From positions 133,708,979 through 133,772,978 of the forward strand of contig NC_057809.1 of assembly GCF_018294505.1 (NCBI RefSeq): a DNA stretch of 64,000 nt, read 5' to 3'. Source of the DNA: Triticum aestivum. Lineage: Eukaryota; Streptophyta; Magnoliopsida; Poales; Poaceae. This document shows, piece by piece, positions 47,328 to 59,981 of the stretch (its first letter is position 1; each line of letters opens with the position of its first letter). The position numbers were made by a program, and so were the translations under genes. A model generated the notes under the pieces. It worked only from the letters and a program-made list of their open reading frames with translations, was not told the origin of the DNA and made no database searches.

Positions 47328-48402
47328 AGAGATTCATGAAGGATATTGTGGTCATCATGTCGGCTCTATGTCTCTCGTGGCCAAGGCTTTCCGACATGGG
47401 TTTTATTGGCTGACAGCTCATCCTGATGCAGAAGATTTGGTTAGTAAATGTGATGGTTGTCAGAAATTTTCAGGACGAGCTCATCTTCCGGCTCAAGAAT
47501 TGCAGATGATTCCAATTACTTGGCCATTTGCAGTCTGGGGCTGGATATGGTTGGACCTTTCAAAAGGTCCAAAGACAAAAGACCCACCTTTTGGTGGCGG
47601 TTGACAAATTCACAAAGTGGGTTGAGGCAGAGCCGATCAGTAAGTGTGACGCGGCAACAGCGGTTCAGTTCATCAAGAAGGTGATTTACCGTTTTGGCTT
47701 TCCCCATAGCATTATAACTGATAATGGCACTAATCTATCCAAAGGTGCTATGAAAGAGTTTTGTCAACAAGAACATATTCATCTTGATGTATCATCAGTG
47801 GCTCACCCCCAGTCCAATGGCCAAGCCGAAAGAGCCAATCAAGAGATTTTGAGAGGCATGAAACCCCGGCTTATGGTCCCTCTGCAGAGGACACCAGGTT
47901 GTTGGGTGGAGGAATTATCCTTAGTGTTATGGAGCATCAATACCACCCCAACAGATCTACGGGTTACATGCCTTTCTTCATGGTTTACAGAGCAGAGGCG
48001 GTTCTCCCTAGTGACATCCGTCATGACTCACCCCGTGTGGCGGCTTATGTTCAAGCTGATAATGAAAAAGCATGTCAGGATGCTATTGACCTATTGGATG
48101 AGGAGCGTGACCTTGAGGCAGCTCGTTCGGCGATTTACCAGCAAGATCTGCGCCGTTATCATAGCCACCGGGTTAAAACCAGGACCTTTCAAGAAGGCAA
48201 TTTGGTGCTCCGGCTTATCCAGGATCAAACTGATATGCACAAGCTATCCCCACCTTGGTAAGGGCCCTTTGTGGTCTGCAAAAATTTGAACAACGGGTCA
48301 TACTACCTTGTCGATGTTCGAGACCACAAGGACTCACGCACGTCGGAGGAGGAGACCCGCCGACCATGGAATATTGCTCATCTGTGGACTTATTACACCT
48401 GA
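47328..48402 (+). pseudogene. Integrase of element C
   Basis: The zinc site reads HEGYCGHHVG and CDGCQ. WPFAVWG is followed by a frameshift near 47545. The core continues with KFTKWVEAEPI, IITDNGTN and PQSNGQAERANQE. Another shift near 47950 leads to TGYMPFFMVYRAEAVLPSD, and the end is RRYHSHRVKTRTFQEGNLVLR, a TAA near 48259, and WNIAHLWTYYT with a TGA at 48400-48402. The catalytic residues survive, but two shifts and a stop break it. Confidence 0.85.
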
Positions 48403-48539
48403 GCCACCGGCTCTTGTGATGTACATACTTTTTCAATGTATATATTATGAGGAATATAATAAAGTCGGCATCCCTGAATTCAGGGCCTCTGTCGTTTCAT
48501 TTCTGAGAATATGAGTCTTTATTGTCTCTTCGTATGATC

Positions 48540-48770
48540 ACTTGGGGGCTTCCTGCTTATTGAGCATAGCTATGATTACCCTCTTGGTCCGGCTTGTACG
48601 CCATGATTACAAAAAACTTGGGGGCTTCCTGCTCATTGAGCATAGCTATAACTACCCTGATGGTCCGGCTTGTACGCTTGGAATAAAACATTACTTGGGG
48701 GCTCTTTGTTCATGAACAAGAGCTTTGATGACCCTTGTAATAGGCTTGGACGCCGGGTGTATTCACCAAA
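48540..48770. repeat. Three-copy tandem repeat, 76-77 bp unit
   Basis: Units start with acttgggggct at 48540, 48616 and 48693. The first two are close copies (gagcatagctat, tggtccggcttgtacgc); the third is more diverged. Confidence 0.85.
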
Positions 48771-49184
48771 AAATCCGGGTTATCCTGCCTTTGTAAAGTC
48801 TGCCACTCTGCCCAGGTAATCTTGGAATGACTTGCCGTACTCTTGACAGTCAATCTTAAAAAGACCCTGAACTTGTCAATGTTAAAACGGCGATTGGTCA
48901 TGTGAGGCCCGACTTACAGGTTTGAATGAAGGTTTACCTCAGCAGCTGTGCAGCCCTTGAACAACACTTGACTTTGAGGCTCGGCGGCCTATGAAAGCCT
49001 TGTTTTCTGGTTTATATTTGATTTGAACATTTTTTGAGATTCGTCTCTTGTGACATATCAATACATTGTTGAAAACCGATGAGGGCCATGTTGCCTCATG
49101 GTTCATGTATGACTTTATCCGGAGTGTTATTAACCCGTCCTGGTTGTGGACTTTAACTCACCAGGGTATAATGATTATGTGCTT

Positions 49185-49340
49185 AGAGTGCTGAGCTCTA
49201 AGTTTTGGAATGCTACCCCTTGCTGCATATGGCGTTGTAAGCCGGCGGTATGAATAAATTGAACAAGGCGTTGTGCTTCTGTCTTTGGGCTGTTACCCTT
49301 ACTACACGACGTATGATAAGTCGGCAGTATGAACAAATAT
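49185..49340. repeat. Two-copy tandem repeat
   Basis: Two related units of about 70-75 bp, each with gctaccccttgctgc- or gttacccttactac-like text followed by gtaagccggcggtatgaa or ataagtcggcagtatgaa. Confidence 0.65.
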
Positions 49341-49712
49341 CGTAAGTATGATATTTATTTTATTATAATTATATGAGGTTTTTACAAACCAGCCCTAATT
49401 ATGGACTATTTAGTCATCAGTGGCTTTTATATGAGGTACTGTGACCCGCCCTGGGATAAACCGCCTAGGCAATTATTCTCTGTTTACATGCAGGGAAAGT
49501 TGATAAACATGATCTACAAAATTGATAATGTCAAGCAACATAAATGGCAGATTTTCACATAACTGGATCGGCAGTGTTATGCAAACAAAACATGCACGAT
49601 GGCACGACAGATGGCTGTCTTAAACTAGCCTATTACAAGGCATCTAATAGCCCAAAGAGGATAAGTGTTTTTGAGACATAAAACATCAAAGTTCTATGGA
49701 TAATAAACTGGC

Positions 49713-52700
49713 TCATGAATCTTGGCGGGTTGAAGCCTCCGGATCATCCTGTGCTTCTTCTTCTTCGGCTCCTTGATTATCCTTTGGCTGGAAGTCAGGC
49801 ATAGCCCAGTTGATACTGGTCAATGCTCTAAACACGGCTTCATCATCAATAAGGTTGGATGGATCAATGTCAGGAGCGAAGGTGTGCTTACGAGTCGGCG
49901 GGATGAGATCCGTCTCCTGATGAACCGACGCCTTCACTTTCTTATTCTCAGCATCATAAGCCTCCTGGTATGTGGGTAGATTGGTTTCTTCAGCCAGCTT
50001 ACTTGTTAACGGACGCAGTGCTCTTGCTATTTCTGCATAGTCGTCAGCACTGAAGGGAGACCCATCCTCGTTAACACTTGGGCGACCATTGGCCAAGTCT
50101 TCCGGATCCAGATCTGCTTTCCACGCCTTTGCCCGGCTTAAAGCAGTCAAAGCGCTAGCTCTGGCAGATGCTCGCTTTAAATCATTGATCCGTTGGGGCA
50201 GCACTGATAACCTCTCCAATGTATCCTTGATGAAAGTAGGTGGAGATTTCTTATGCATAGCAGCAACAACTGTACGTTGGGTGCCAATTTATAGTTGTTC
50301 TACAAGAGTGTAGATAGCCTTCAGCTTGAGGTGCATATCTGAGCCCAACTTGACGCTCCAGGAGCCTGTATTCCTTAAAATCTCGATAAGCTGATAGATG
50401 AATATGATATGATTGCTGGTGTAAAGGAATTATTTTTCTACTTACTGAAGATCGCTGATGTCATATTATTGAGTTGATGCTTTAAGCCAGACAACTCTTC
50501 AGTCACCGGCTTAAGGACTGCTTCGGCATCCTATGCTCTCTTCAATAGAGCCGCCTTCTCGGTCTCCAGTCATCCTTGTCATTGCTGAAGCTTTGTTTCA
50601 ACTATTTGAGGTTTTCTAGTGCGGTCTTCATCTCTGACTTGGCCTTGGATGTTTCAGATAGCTGAGTTTTAATGTTGACCTTCAAATCATTGATTTGTGA
50701 ATCCTTCTCAGTTAGTTCAGCCTGTGACATGAGCAAACATGTAAGATATTAGGATCATGATTATTTTATGAAGTCCCAAGCACAATACAAGTATTTTCCT
50801 TGGCACTTGGGGCTAATGCCTATTGCACTTTTCAAACAAGAATTTATCTGATGACCCAGGTACAATGATATGATCCGGTTTACCAAAGTTACATATTGAA
50901 GTGTTGATTTCATCAATATCGGTAAGTCCTGGTTTAACTATGCTAGTTAAATCGACATTACTGCTACTTAAAGTCCCGACTTAACTTGATGGTTTAAGCC
51001 GGCCCTTGGGGGCTACTAGTGATGATGTTCAGTTCTCTATGGCAATTGGAAAGTCTACAACATATTCAATCCTATCATATCCTATAGACTTGGCGGCTGA
51101 TAGACATATAATTATGAAGAGAATGGTGATTGGATTACCTCATAGCGTTCCTTCATCAAATTTACTAAATCGGCTTCAAAATCACGGCTGGTGCATAGAC
51201 GGTTCAAATAACCGGAGTGGATTTCCTGGGCGTGGAACTGGGAGTAGCCCTCTAAGTCTACTTTCAACTTGCCTTTATCAGCAGCAAAAAATTCTTCCTT
51301 GTCGTTGTGCTTGGATAACGCAGTGGGGTTACCCAGCGCGGTATAACCAAGCCTGGTGATGGTGACATCGTCAGTCTTATCTTCAGTAGGCTTGATGAGG
51401 CTCGGCAGTTTAGAGATGACCGGCTCAACATCCATATGATCTATGGTAATCTCGTGCTCTTCTGGTGGCAGGTCGTCAATGGTGGCCTCAACGATTGGAT
51501 GAGACGCTTCTGGCATTTGTTTTTCCGGCTTAGAAGGGTTGGAATCTTTGGCCGGCTTGTTCAGTTTCGCTTTCTTGCTGGGCTTGGCTATACAGCTAAA
51601 AATAAGAAATACAAAGATGTCAGAATATTAATCAGACATGAAGTTTCAAAAGATGGAATACACCCTTACCCAGGCACAATCTTGAAGGCTGGGATTTGAG
51701 TTCCCGTTTAGTCGCTGGAGGAGGAATGAAATGTTCCTTGATAGTTTGAATTGGACGGGTTAAGAGGTTGTCGAAAAAGACCCGCCATGGGATAAGATAA
51801 GTCAGAAATATTTTAAACCTCCGGTCCACGTTTGCGAGGTGCTGGGGTGTTCGGTAAGCCAGAGGATAAAACTCTGCCGCCGCTGTTCCGGGTCGTATGG
51901 CGAGCTTCATGTTGCTACTTCTTCAAAAGAAAGTTGGGATCCAAGTGAGCTAAAGGGTGAGAAAATCTTACTTTCCGGCTTGCTTGTCGAGTTTTCTGTG
52001 TTGGCAGAGGTTCTGAGCCGGAGGAAAGAGTAATTACCTCTGCATCATCTGCACGGCTGGCCTCTGCTTCATCCTGATAATAGTCATTGTCAATAACATG
52101 TACAAAAAATGAGCCAAGGGAATCAAGTTCTACCTCCGACTCGTCATCATCATCTTTGTCATCCAAATTGAATAATTCGGCAGTGTTGGACTTCTTCTTA
52201 GCAAGCCTTTTGCTAGACTTACTCTTTGTCCGGGTTTTCTTTGGCTTCTCTAGTAACTTCTTGGTCCAAAAGGGTGAGTCAGCCTGTAAACATCAAATGA
52301 GTATGAACATGCAATACAAATAAAAATGAGTCAAGGATGAGCTTGATTCAAAACTCACAGCTGGCGGCTTATTCAGAATGCAGTAAGGTTCCAATCTGAC
52401 TTTACTGCAATCTTCCAGGCTCTCATTCAGCAGGGTCTTTGTCATTTTATTAATGTCTTCCTCAGTCATTTCGGTCTGACAGTGGCGCTGAGGATATGTT
52501 AGCTCACCGATATACTCACACATTAAATTAGGCCAGCAGCTTAGAGGCAAGATTCTCTAGGCAACCCAGCAGCGAACTAGATCAATTCCGATTAAACCAT
52601 TGGCCATCAAGGCTCGGATCTTTGCAAAAACTAGCACATATTTCTTTCACTCTGTTGTGCTGATACAGTCCGGAAGATGATGTCTGCTACTAAGCCAGCT

Positions 52701-53230
52701 GGCACGGTAACCCGGCAGGGGATTTTCTCCTTTTGGCGAAGTATCTTGGCAATAAAACCAAGTCTGCCTCCAGTCTTTGGGGTGACTGGGAAGATTGGAA
52801 GCTGAGAAGATGGCTTCTTTCTGGCGCTGTATAGATGGGCCGCCTAGCTCCAGGCTAGGTCCATCTCTGAATTCGTTCTGCCGGTTCAAGTAGTAGAACT
52901 CCCTGAATAATTCTACGGTGGGCTCCTGTTGAAGGTACACCTCACAAAATACTTGGAAGTTGAAGATGTTTGAGATGGAGTTTGGTCCGATATCTTGTGG
53001 ATGGAGCTTGAAGAAATGCAGCACATCACGGAAGAATTTTGAGCCGGGAGGAATGAAACTCCGGTCCATATGATCCATAAAAAACACTACTTCACCATCC
53101 TTGGGCTCAGGGCGAGCCTCATTACCCAGAACCCTCCAATGGATGACTTCCTATTTGGCTAAGACGCCAGTCTGAACATATTATTTCAAGTCTTCCTCGG
53201 TGACCCGGGAAACGACCCAGTTGCAGGTGG
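49713..53230 (-). pseudogene. Opposite-strand gene of element C (PF04195-like domain)
   Basis: Minus strand, facing pol of C. The N-terminal part (53087-52647, with stops upstream at about 53168 and 53140) carries the putative gypsy-type transposon domain: LHFFKLHPQDIGPNSI, FQVFCEVYL, LFREFYYLN and DWRQTWFYC. Further segments: 52550-52293, a Ser/Asp-rich acidic part at 52166-51915, 51910-51632, 51516-51112, a coiled-coil-like stretch around 50745-50450, and an acidic C-terminal exon at 50258-49713. The pieces lie in different frames, separated by introns and mutations; I did not resolve each splice site. The start is cut by element D at 53235. Function unknown. Confidence 0.7.
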
Positions 53231-53234
53231 TGAC

Positions 53235-53694
53235 TGTCGGTGTCAAAACCGGTGGATCTCGGGTAGGGGTCCCGAACTGTGCGTCTAAGGTTGATGTTAA
53301 CAGGAGACAGGGGACATGATGTTTACCCAGGTTCGGGCCCTCTCTATGGAGGTAATACCCTACTTCCTGCTTGGTTGATCATGATGAATATGAGTATTAC
53401 AAGAGTTGATCTACCACGAGATCGTAATGGGTAAACCCTAGAAGTCTAGCCTGTATGACTACGGTATTGAGTATATCCTTTCCGTACTACACCCTCCGGT
53501 TTATATAGACACATGGGGAATCTAGGGTTACATAGAGTTGGTTACATAAGATGGAATCTTCATACTTGTTCGCCAAGGAGAGTCTTATCCGGACACGGGT
53601 ACAGTCTTCGGTCTTCATATCTTCACAGCCCATCAGTCTGGCCCATAGATAACAGGTCGGACGCCCGAGGACCCCTTAGTCCAGGACTCCCTCA
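53235..53694 (-). repeat. 3' LTR of element D (460 bp)
   Basis: Plus-strand ends are TGTCGGTG and CTCCCTCA. On the minus strand it starts TGAGGGAGTCC, directly after a purine tract (aggggctac). A TATA box (TATATAA on the minus strand) lies near 53500-53508. The sequence resembles a very common Triticeae short-LTR gypsy family; I do not assign the name. Confidence 0.82.
53500..53508 (-). promoter_or_regulatory. TATA box in LTR of element D
   Basis: TCTATATAAACC on the minus strand, in the middle of the 460-bp LTR and in the element's own orientation. Confidence 0.55.
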
Positions 53695-54003
53695 GTAGCC
53701 CCTGAACCAGTCTTCAAAAGCGACATGTTCGGCACACAGATTGTCTTCGGTATTGCAAGGCGGGTTCCTCCTTTATTGATTTCCAAGTAGTGTATTCGGT
53801 CATAGATTCGATGTCTCCCTCGGCTTCTGCACGCTTAATGTCCTCGTTTTCCATGTGTCGAGCGAATGCGGACAGTCAGGGTATTTTTTGCAAATAACAC
53901 CCCAATCCTGCAAGGAAGAGCATCTATTTAAAGATATTGGATCTCAGATCCATTCACCAAGCGGAGAAAATCCTCAGAGACCTCCAGGCAAGACCATTCC
54001 AAC

Positions 54004-56793
54004 ATGGCCAACAATCCCAGCTCCTCTTCTCGTTCCAACCTAGAGAGAGGCGAGTGGGAGAGGTGCTCTGTGTCCCATAGCCGATTGGCGAAGCTGCAAA
54101 CATAGGGATTTCTCCCTCCAGCAGATCTGTTCCCTGTTCGAGCAGGGTTGGCCTCCTTCAACGGCAAAACCCAGGCAGAGGATTTTCCCAATCTGTTTGT
54201 GGGAGAACGGGTGTGCTTCGTCCCCTATCTGCTGAGGGGAGTGGGTTTTCCAATTCACCCATTCCTCCGAGGGCTGCTGGAGTACTATGGCCTCCAGCTG
54301 CACAATTTTACCCCCGGATCCATCCTCCACATCGCGGGTTATGTCGCCCTATGCGAACTATTCCTGGGTTGCGAGGCCAATTTTTGATTTATGGAGAAGA
54401 CTGTTCCGCCTCGTCCCTCGCAATCAAGGCGGATCAATTTTTGAAGTGGGAGGAGCCGAAGTGTGGCACATCGCCGGGACCGGTTACCTGTCCGGCACGC
54501 CGAAGAAAGCTCCCGAAGAGTAGCCTTCCGAATGGTTCTACATCGACGGTGTTGCTCTACCCGTCCCCGTCCGCATAGGCCTCCCCGAGTTACCAATTCT
54601 CCGCTGAAGAAGCGCCATAGCTGGCGTCCTCGGAGACTCAAGGAAGAGGATAGCGCAGAGATCAGCTTGCTGCTGGGCAAGATCAAAACATGTCCCCAGT
54701 CCGGATTGTCAATAGTCGAGGTGATGACGATTTCTATAACGTGGGGGTTCTAGCCACTCCAATACCGAGGACTGCCATGTGGCATTATAATGGAGAAGAC
54801 AACACCTCACGTTACGGCCGAAAGGGCCCGAAGACCCCTACCGCTCTAGCCAAGATTTTGGCCGAGCTGTATAAAGGGGAGAAGGAGGAGTTCAGCCGTC
54901 TCCAATATCGAGATGGACTTTCCACGTACAATCCTCCCAGCTGGGTAAGGTTCGGCTCCACTTATTTCATCTTGTCCCTAGATCATTCGTTGACAGGCAG
55001 CATCTTATCTGCTCCTAACAGGAATGGCGAAAGGCTGTCGAGGGGATCCATGCCTCTGCCCCTCAGCCAGAGAATCGTAACCAGGATCTTGACCTCAGAT
55101 ATGAAGAAGATCCGGACATATTCGTGGAGCTTGAGGAGGGAACATTCTATCAGATGAGCTACGACGGTACATATGTACCCATTATTGTCGATTACCCCGG
55201 CCTCCTTCTAGCTTCACACGTAAGTAATCCAAAGACACCTTATCCAAAAGAGATCTCTCCTTCCTTCTCACCCACCGCACTATCCTGTGCTCAAAAGGGT
55301 AAGGGTTCGGCGCGCCGTACCGCTCCAGGGGTATCTCTGAAGAGAGCGTCCCCCACACCAGGCGAGCCTTCCAAGAGGAAAGCAAACGAAGACATGACCG
55401 GGCCTTCATCAAAGAGGTATGAATTTGCCAATGTGCTCCTGGGCAGTCACGTCCAACCGTGACCTTCCTGTTTCCATGTGCCAGGAAAAAAGGTGCACCG
55501 GACTATATCTGGAGGTTCGAGCGGCCGTACTTCCCGCAGCCAGGATTCAAATCATGCCGTAAAGACGAGGGCTGATGCGGGGGTGACACCGGACTGTCCT
55601 CCAGCCGAGGACTCGGATGATGTATTCGTCACCAACTCGGAAGTGGAGAGTGCCATGAATCATCGGAACCGCCGGGCCATTTTACAAGACCCTGGTTTTT
55701 CAGAAGAGTCGTTTAGCGCCTTCAGCTCGGCCGATGCATACATCCAAGCTGCTCGAGATGAGCTTAACAGGGCCACAAGGCAGCCTTTGAAAGATGTGCA
55801 GGTAAATTTGTTTTGTCTGACTATGATAACCATATGCCAGCAGCCCCCGAGACTTAAAGGAGTTGAAACAACTGACTTTAGGATCAATGTTCAACTAGGT
55901 GCTTACAGAGAAGAACACCCTGCTAGCTCAGTAACTAGAAAAGTGCTAGTGCCTGCTGCTTGCTGCCAATGCCGAACTGGAGAAATACAAGGCATCTCCC
56001 GATAATATTTCCCTCTATCGAGAATTCATAATGATACACTGATAGTGTGAATCTGGGTGCTTATCTTTGTGTTGGGTTGTTAGACCAATTACGAGAGCAG
56101 CTGGACGCCACTCGAAGCGAAACACGGAGCCAAAAAGCTACTAGCAGTGGGTGAGCGTATATTGACAAAAGTCTTTCAAGAGAAAAAGAACTCCAGGATT
56201 CCAACACCAAACTAGGCGAAGAACTAAAAGATGTGCGAGCTCAGCTAGCGGACTCTGTGAAGGAGAACAAGAAGCTGCGAGGCGGCATATTCAGTACGTG
56301 GCCACTTTTATCTTGTATCAGTTTGGAGGTAACAATAGCTGGTATAGCTGTAATTGCAGGTGTATTGACGAACCACCCCGAAGAGGAGGTGTCCAGATCA
56401 TCAAGTGGTCTTCTGCAAGGGCTATCGCAGTTGCACGAGCAAGCTCGGCACGCGATGCGGAGTGTAGCCAAGGCCTTATGGCCATCCGACTCCACTCCAG
56501 GAAGTATGGAGAAGCTGGTAGAGCTGTTCAAGGGAGTGCGGTGGCGTATCCGACTGTGGACGATATCGGCCTGCCGAGAGGGTGCGCGAGAGGCCTGGGC
56601 CATGGTGAAGACGTGATATACCAAGCTGGATCCTAATCACATGGCTCGTGTCGGACCGCTATGGCCGAATGGGGAAGAAATTCCCGTTAGTTTAGTATAT
56701 GACCAAGTAAAGGTGGACGCCAAATATTCCCAACAGGAATGTAAATTAGACCATCTTTTGGACAGTATAGAGGAGGAAGAGTTTGAGTCGTGA
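54004..56793 (+). pseudogene. Opposite-strand gene of element D (PF04195-like domain)
   Basis: ATG at 54004 (MANNPSSSSRSNLERGEWE), then a TAG after 35 codons. The family domain is clear at 54148-54580: PFLRGLLEYYGLQLHNFTPGS, ALCELFLGC, a frame change near 54385, then LWRRLFRLVPR and EWFYIDG. Later pieces, in different frames: 54690-55190, 55230-55415, an exon at about 55490-55800 (SDDVFVTNSEVE, EESFSAFSSADAYIQAARDELN), and a coiled-coil part near 56100-56290. The last part (56390-56793) ends AWAMVKT, stop, YTKLDPNHMARVG and SIEEEEFES, with TGA at 56791-56793. Function unknown. Confidence 0.7.
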
Positions 56794-57614
56794 GTGACTA
56801 TGTACTTTCCTTCTAGCTGGATAATAAAGACAATTGTCATCACCGACCTTTTCGCTTCAACCTCTGGACCCGATGGTGCAGAGTGTTTCTGAATACCCTA
56901 GCAGTAGAATATACCAAGGTATGCGTGGAAACCAGGCGTAGTGGTCATCATTGCTCGACTAGACAATGTGTATCCGGCTAGTTATGTTATATTACATTAT
57001 GTAAGAAACATCTTCCAGAGAGAATAGTTCCGTTAAGGGTTCTTTTCCCTGGGTGTGCATGCATTTAATGTGCACGTCTGAACTGTGATTGAAAAAATTG
57101 TAGAGTAAGTAACATCTGGGGTTCACAATGGAGTGAATGCGGAAACACCTTTAATTCGCCGACTGAATATTCCCTTAAGAACGCTAGCTTTCGGCTTCAC
57201 CCAGTCTGAGGTACACATCCGGATGACCCGGCTGTAACAATAGCAGAGGTGCTCCCTTTATGCCCTAGCCGAACTAACGGGAACGTAGGGCATAAGGACA
57301 GGAGTCAGGCAACCCAGCTTGGCCAAAACTTAAGTCATATCGATGCATATAATGGCGAACAAAAGGTACATATGGAAAAAAACTGCATATGTGCTGAGCT
57401 TGATACTCGAAGAATAGTCGCAAGCTTCTGTACGAGAAGCCCCCAGGTATAATGAACGTACATATTTAGAGATGTACGCATCAGGTAGGGATGGTCTAGC
57501 CGTACTAAAGCCGTAGGGCTAAAGAGAAAACGAAAAAAGGTAAAAAAAACGAAAAGAGAGGAAAAACAAATGACGGTAATAACAGGAGGGAGGAAACGAA
57601 CACAGAGTTCGGCA
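56794..57614. other. Non-coding stretch between opposite-strand gene and pol of element D
   Basis: No frame is supported. An A-rich run (57525-57570) lies close to the pol stop codon. Probably the 3' untranslated part of both facing transcripts. Confidence 0.5.
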
Positions 57615-57820
57615 TTAGGCATAAAATCGTCGTAGTCTGGCCGCATTCCAGGGGTTCGGCTCCAGGTGATTATCCGATGCATCACGTAGGCGGTACGCTC
57701 CTCCGGTGAGAACTTCGTCAATGATGAAGGGACCCTCCCACTTGGGCTTGAGCTTGTCCTTTTTCCTCTCCGGCAAGCGTAGAACTAGTTCACTGACGTT
57801 ATACGTCTTGGCCAGTAATC
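57615..57820 (-). pseudogene. Integrase C-terminus of element D
   Basis: The minus strand reads ELVLRLPERKKDKLKPKWEGP, then GGAYRLRD and NPWNAARLRRFYA, with TAA at 57617-57615. This is the end of the integrase, matching KWEGP and the final WN-R-L-FY of A and C. It abuts E at about 57820; the core that should precede it is missing. Confidence 0.82.
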
Positions 57821-57821
57821 G

Positions 57822-58545
57822 TGAAGAATATGACTAGCACATTTAAGTCTAAACCTCTTCCTATGCATAGGGATTTTGTGAGCAAACAACTTATGGGAAC
57901 AATAATCAACTTGCATAGGAAGGTAAACAAGCATAACTTCAAAATTTTAAGCACATAGACAGGAAACTTGATATTATTGCAATTCCTACAAGCATATATT
58001 CCTCCCTCATAATAATTTTCAGTAGCATCATGAATGAATTCAACAATATAACTATCACACAAAGCATTCTTTTCATGATCTACAAGCATAGAATTTTTAT
58101 TACTCTCCACATAAGCAAATTTCTTCTCATGAATAATAGTGGGAGCAAACTCAACAAAATAACTATCATGTGATTGAAAATTAAGATCAATATGACAAGT
58201 TTCATGGTTATCATTATTCTTTAAAGCATACGTGTCATTACAATAATCATCATAGATAGGAGGCATGCTTTCATCATAGTAAATTTGCCCATCAAAGCTT
58301 GGGGGACAAAAAATATTATCGTCATCAAACATAGCTTCCCCAAGCTTGTGGCTTTGCATATCATTAGCATCATAGATATTCAAAGAATTCATACTAACAA
58401 CATTGCAATCATGCTCATCATTCAAATATTTAGTGCCAAACATTCTAATGCATTCTTCTTCTAGCACTTGAGCACAATTATCGGAATCCTTATTTTCATG
58501 ATAGATATTAAAAAGATGAAGCATATGAGCTACCCTTAATTCCAT
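57822..58545 (-). pseudogene. Interior ORF of element E, unknown function
   Basis: Minus-strand frame from MELRVAHMLHLFNIYHEN. It is acidic, Asn/Asp/Tyr-rich, with repeated acidic-aromatic text (DDYCNDTYALKNNDN, LVDHEKNALCDSYIVEFIHDATENYYEGG), and ends in a hydrophobic part (LFTFLCKLIIVPISCLL). It sits near the 5' end, where gag would be, but has no capsid or zinc motif. The open frame runs into D sequence and stops at 57799, which is an accident of the deletion. Related texts are common in Triticeae Athila-type repeats as far as I recall; no function is known to me. Confidence 0.5.
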
Positions 58546-58642
58546 TTTTTATAGTTTTCTTTTATAGACTAAACTAGTGATAAAACAAGAAACAAAAAGA
58601 TTCGATTGCAAGATCTAAAGATATACCTTCAAGAACTCACCT

Positions 58643-58660
58643 CCCCGGTAATGGTGCCAG
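58643..58660 (-). other. Primer binding site of element E (mutated)
   Basis: The minus strand reads TGGCACCATTACCGGGGA. The usual Athila-type site is TGGCGCCGTTGCCGGGGA, so three bases differ, all G to A. Confidence 0.7.
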
Positions 58661-59721
58661 AAAAGAGCTTGATGTCACTACACAACCTTCTTCTTGTAGA
58701 CATTGTTGGGCCTCCAAGTGCAGAGGTTTGTAGGATAGTAGCAAATTTCCCTCAAGTGGATGACCTAAGGTTTATCAATCTGTGGGAGGCGTAGGATGAA
58801 GATGGTCTCTCTCAAGCAACCCTGCAACCAAATAACAAAGAGTCTCTTGTGTCCCCAACACACCCAATACAATGGTAAATTGTATAGGTGCACTAGTTCA
58901 GCGAAGAGATGGTGGTACAAGTGGTATATGGATGGTAGATAAAGGTTTTTTTAATCTGAAAATATAAAAACAGCAAGGTAACTAATGATAAAAGTGAGCG
59001 TAAACGGTATTGCAATGCGTTGAAACAAGGCCTAGGGTTCATACTTTCACTAGTGCAAGTTCCCTCAACAATAATAACATAATTGGATCATATAACTATC
59101 CCTCAACATGCAACACAGAGTCACTCCAAAGTCACTAATAGCGGAGAACAAACGAAGAGATTATGGTAGGGTATGAAACCACCTCAAAGTTATTCTTTCC
59201 AATCAATCTGTTGGGCTATTCCTATAAGTGTCACAAACAGCCCTAGAGTTTGTACTAGAATAACACCTTAAGACACAAATCAACCAAAACCCTAATGTCA
59301 CCTAGATACTCCAATGTCACCTCAAGTATCCATGGGTATGATTATACGATATGCATCACACAATCTCAGATCCATCTATTCAACCAACACATAGAACCTC
59401 AAAGAGTGCCCCAAAGTTTCTACCGGAGAATCATGACGAAAACGTGTGCCAACCCCTATGCATAGGTTCATGGGCAGAACCCGCAAGTTGATCACCAAAA
59501 CATACATCAAGTGAATCACGTGGTATCCCATTGACACCACAGATACGCACGGCAAGACATACATCAAGTGTTCTCAAATCTTTAAAGACTCAATCCGATA
59601 AGATAACTTCAAAGGTGAAACTCAATCCGTTACAAGAGAGTAGAGGGGGAGAAGGAAAATAAGATCCAACTATAATAGCAAAGCTCGTGATACATCAAGA
59701 TTGTGCCAAATCAAGAACACA

Positions 59722-59740
59722 AGAGAGAGAGAGAGAGAGA
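59722..59740. repeat. (AG)n microsatellite
   Basis: An uninterrupted AG run of about 19 bases within the LTR of element E. Confidence 0.9.
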
Positions 59741-59981
59741 TCAAACACATAGCTACTGGTACATACCCTCAGCCCCGAGGGAGAACTACTCCCTCCTCGT
59801 CATGGAGAGCACCGGGATGATGAAGATGGCCACCAGAGAGGGATTGCCCCCTCCGGCAGGGTGCCAGAACGGGTCTAGATTGGTTTTCGGTGGCTACAGA
59901 GGCTTCTGGCGGTGGAACTACCGATCTATTGTGCTCCCCGATAGTTTTAGGGTATATGGATATATATAGGTGGAAGAAATA

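Larger units (their letters stand above)
48403..49712 (+). other. Post-pol non-coding stretch of element C
   Basis: No coding frame. It holds two short tandem arrays (listed separately) and ends where the opposite-strand gene ends. Position between pol and the opposite-strand gene is as in elements A and D. Confidence 0.6.
28799..53234 (+). mobile_element. Element C: decayed Tat-lineage gypsy element, 5' end missing, interrupted by H and cut by D
   Basis: From left: partial gag, protease, [element H], RT, two RNase H domains, integrase (to 48402), a repeat-rich non-coding stretch, and an opposite-strand gene that runs into the LTR of element D at 53235. Neither LTR is in the window. There are at least five frameshifts and many stops, so it is older than A. 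The RT begins DMPGVPREL, as in A and D. Confidence 0.87.

Noticed and set aside
57799..57822. Last codons of the interior ORF of E
   Set aside because: These bases belong to element D; the ORF end is a chance fusion at the deletion point.
59703..59969. 88-codon ORF in the LTR of E
   Set aside because: It starts in a microsatellite (Arg-Glu repeats) and is antisense to the LTR. No support.
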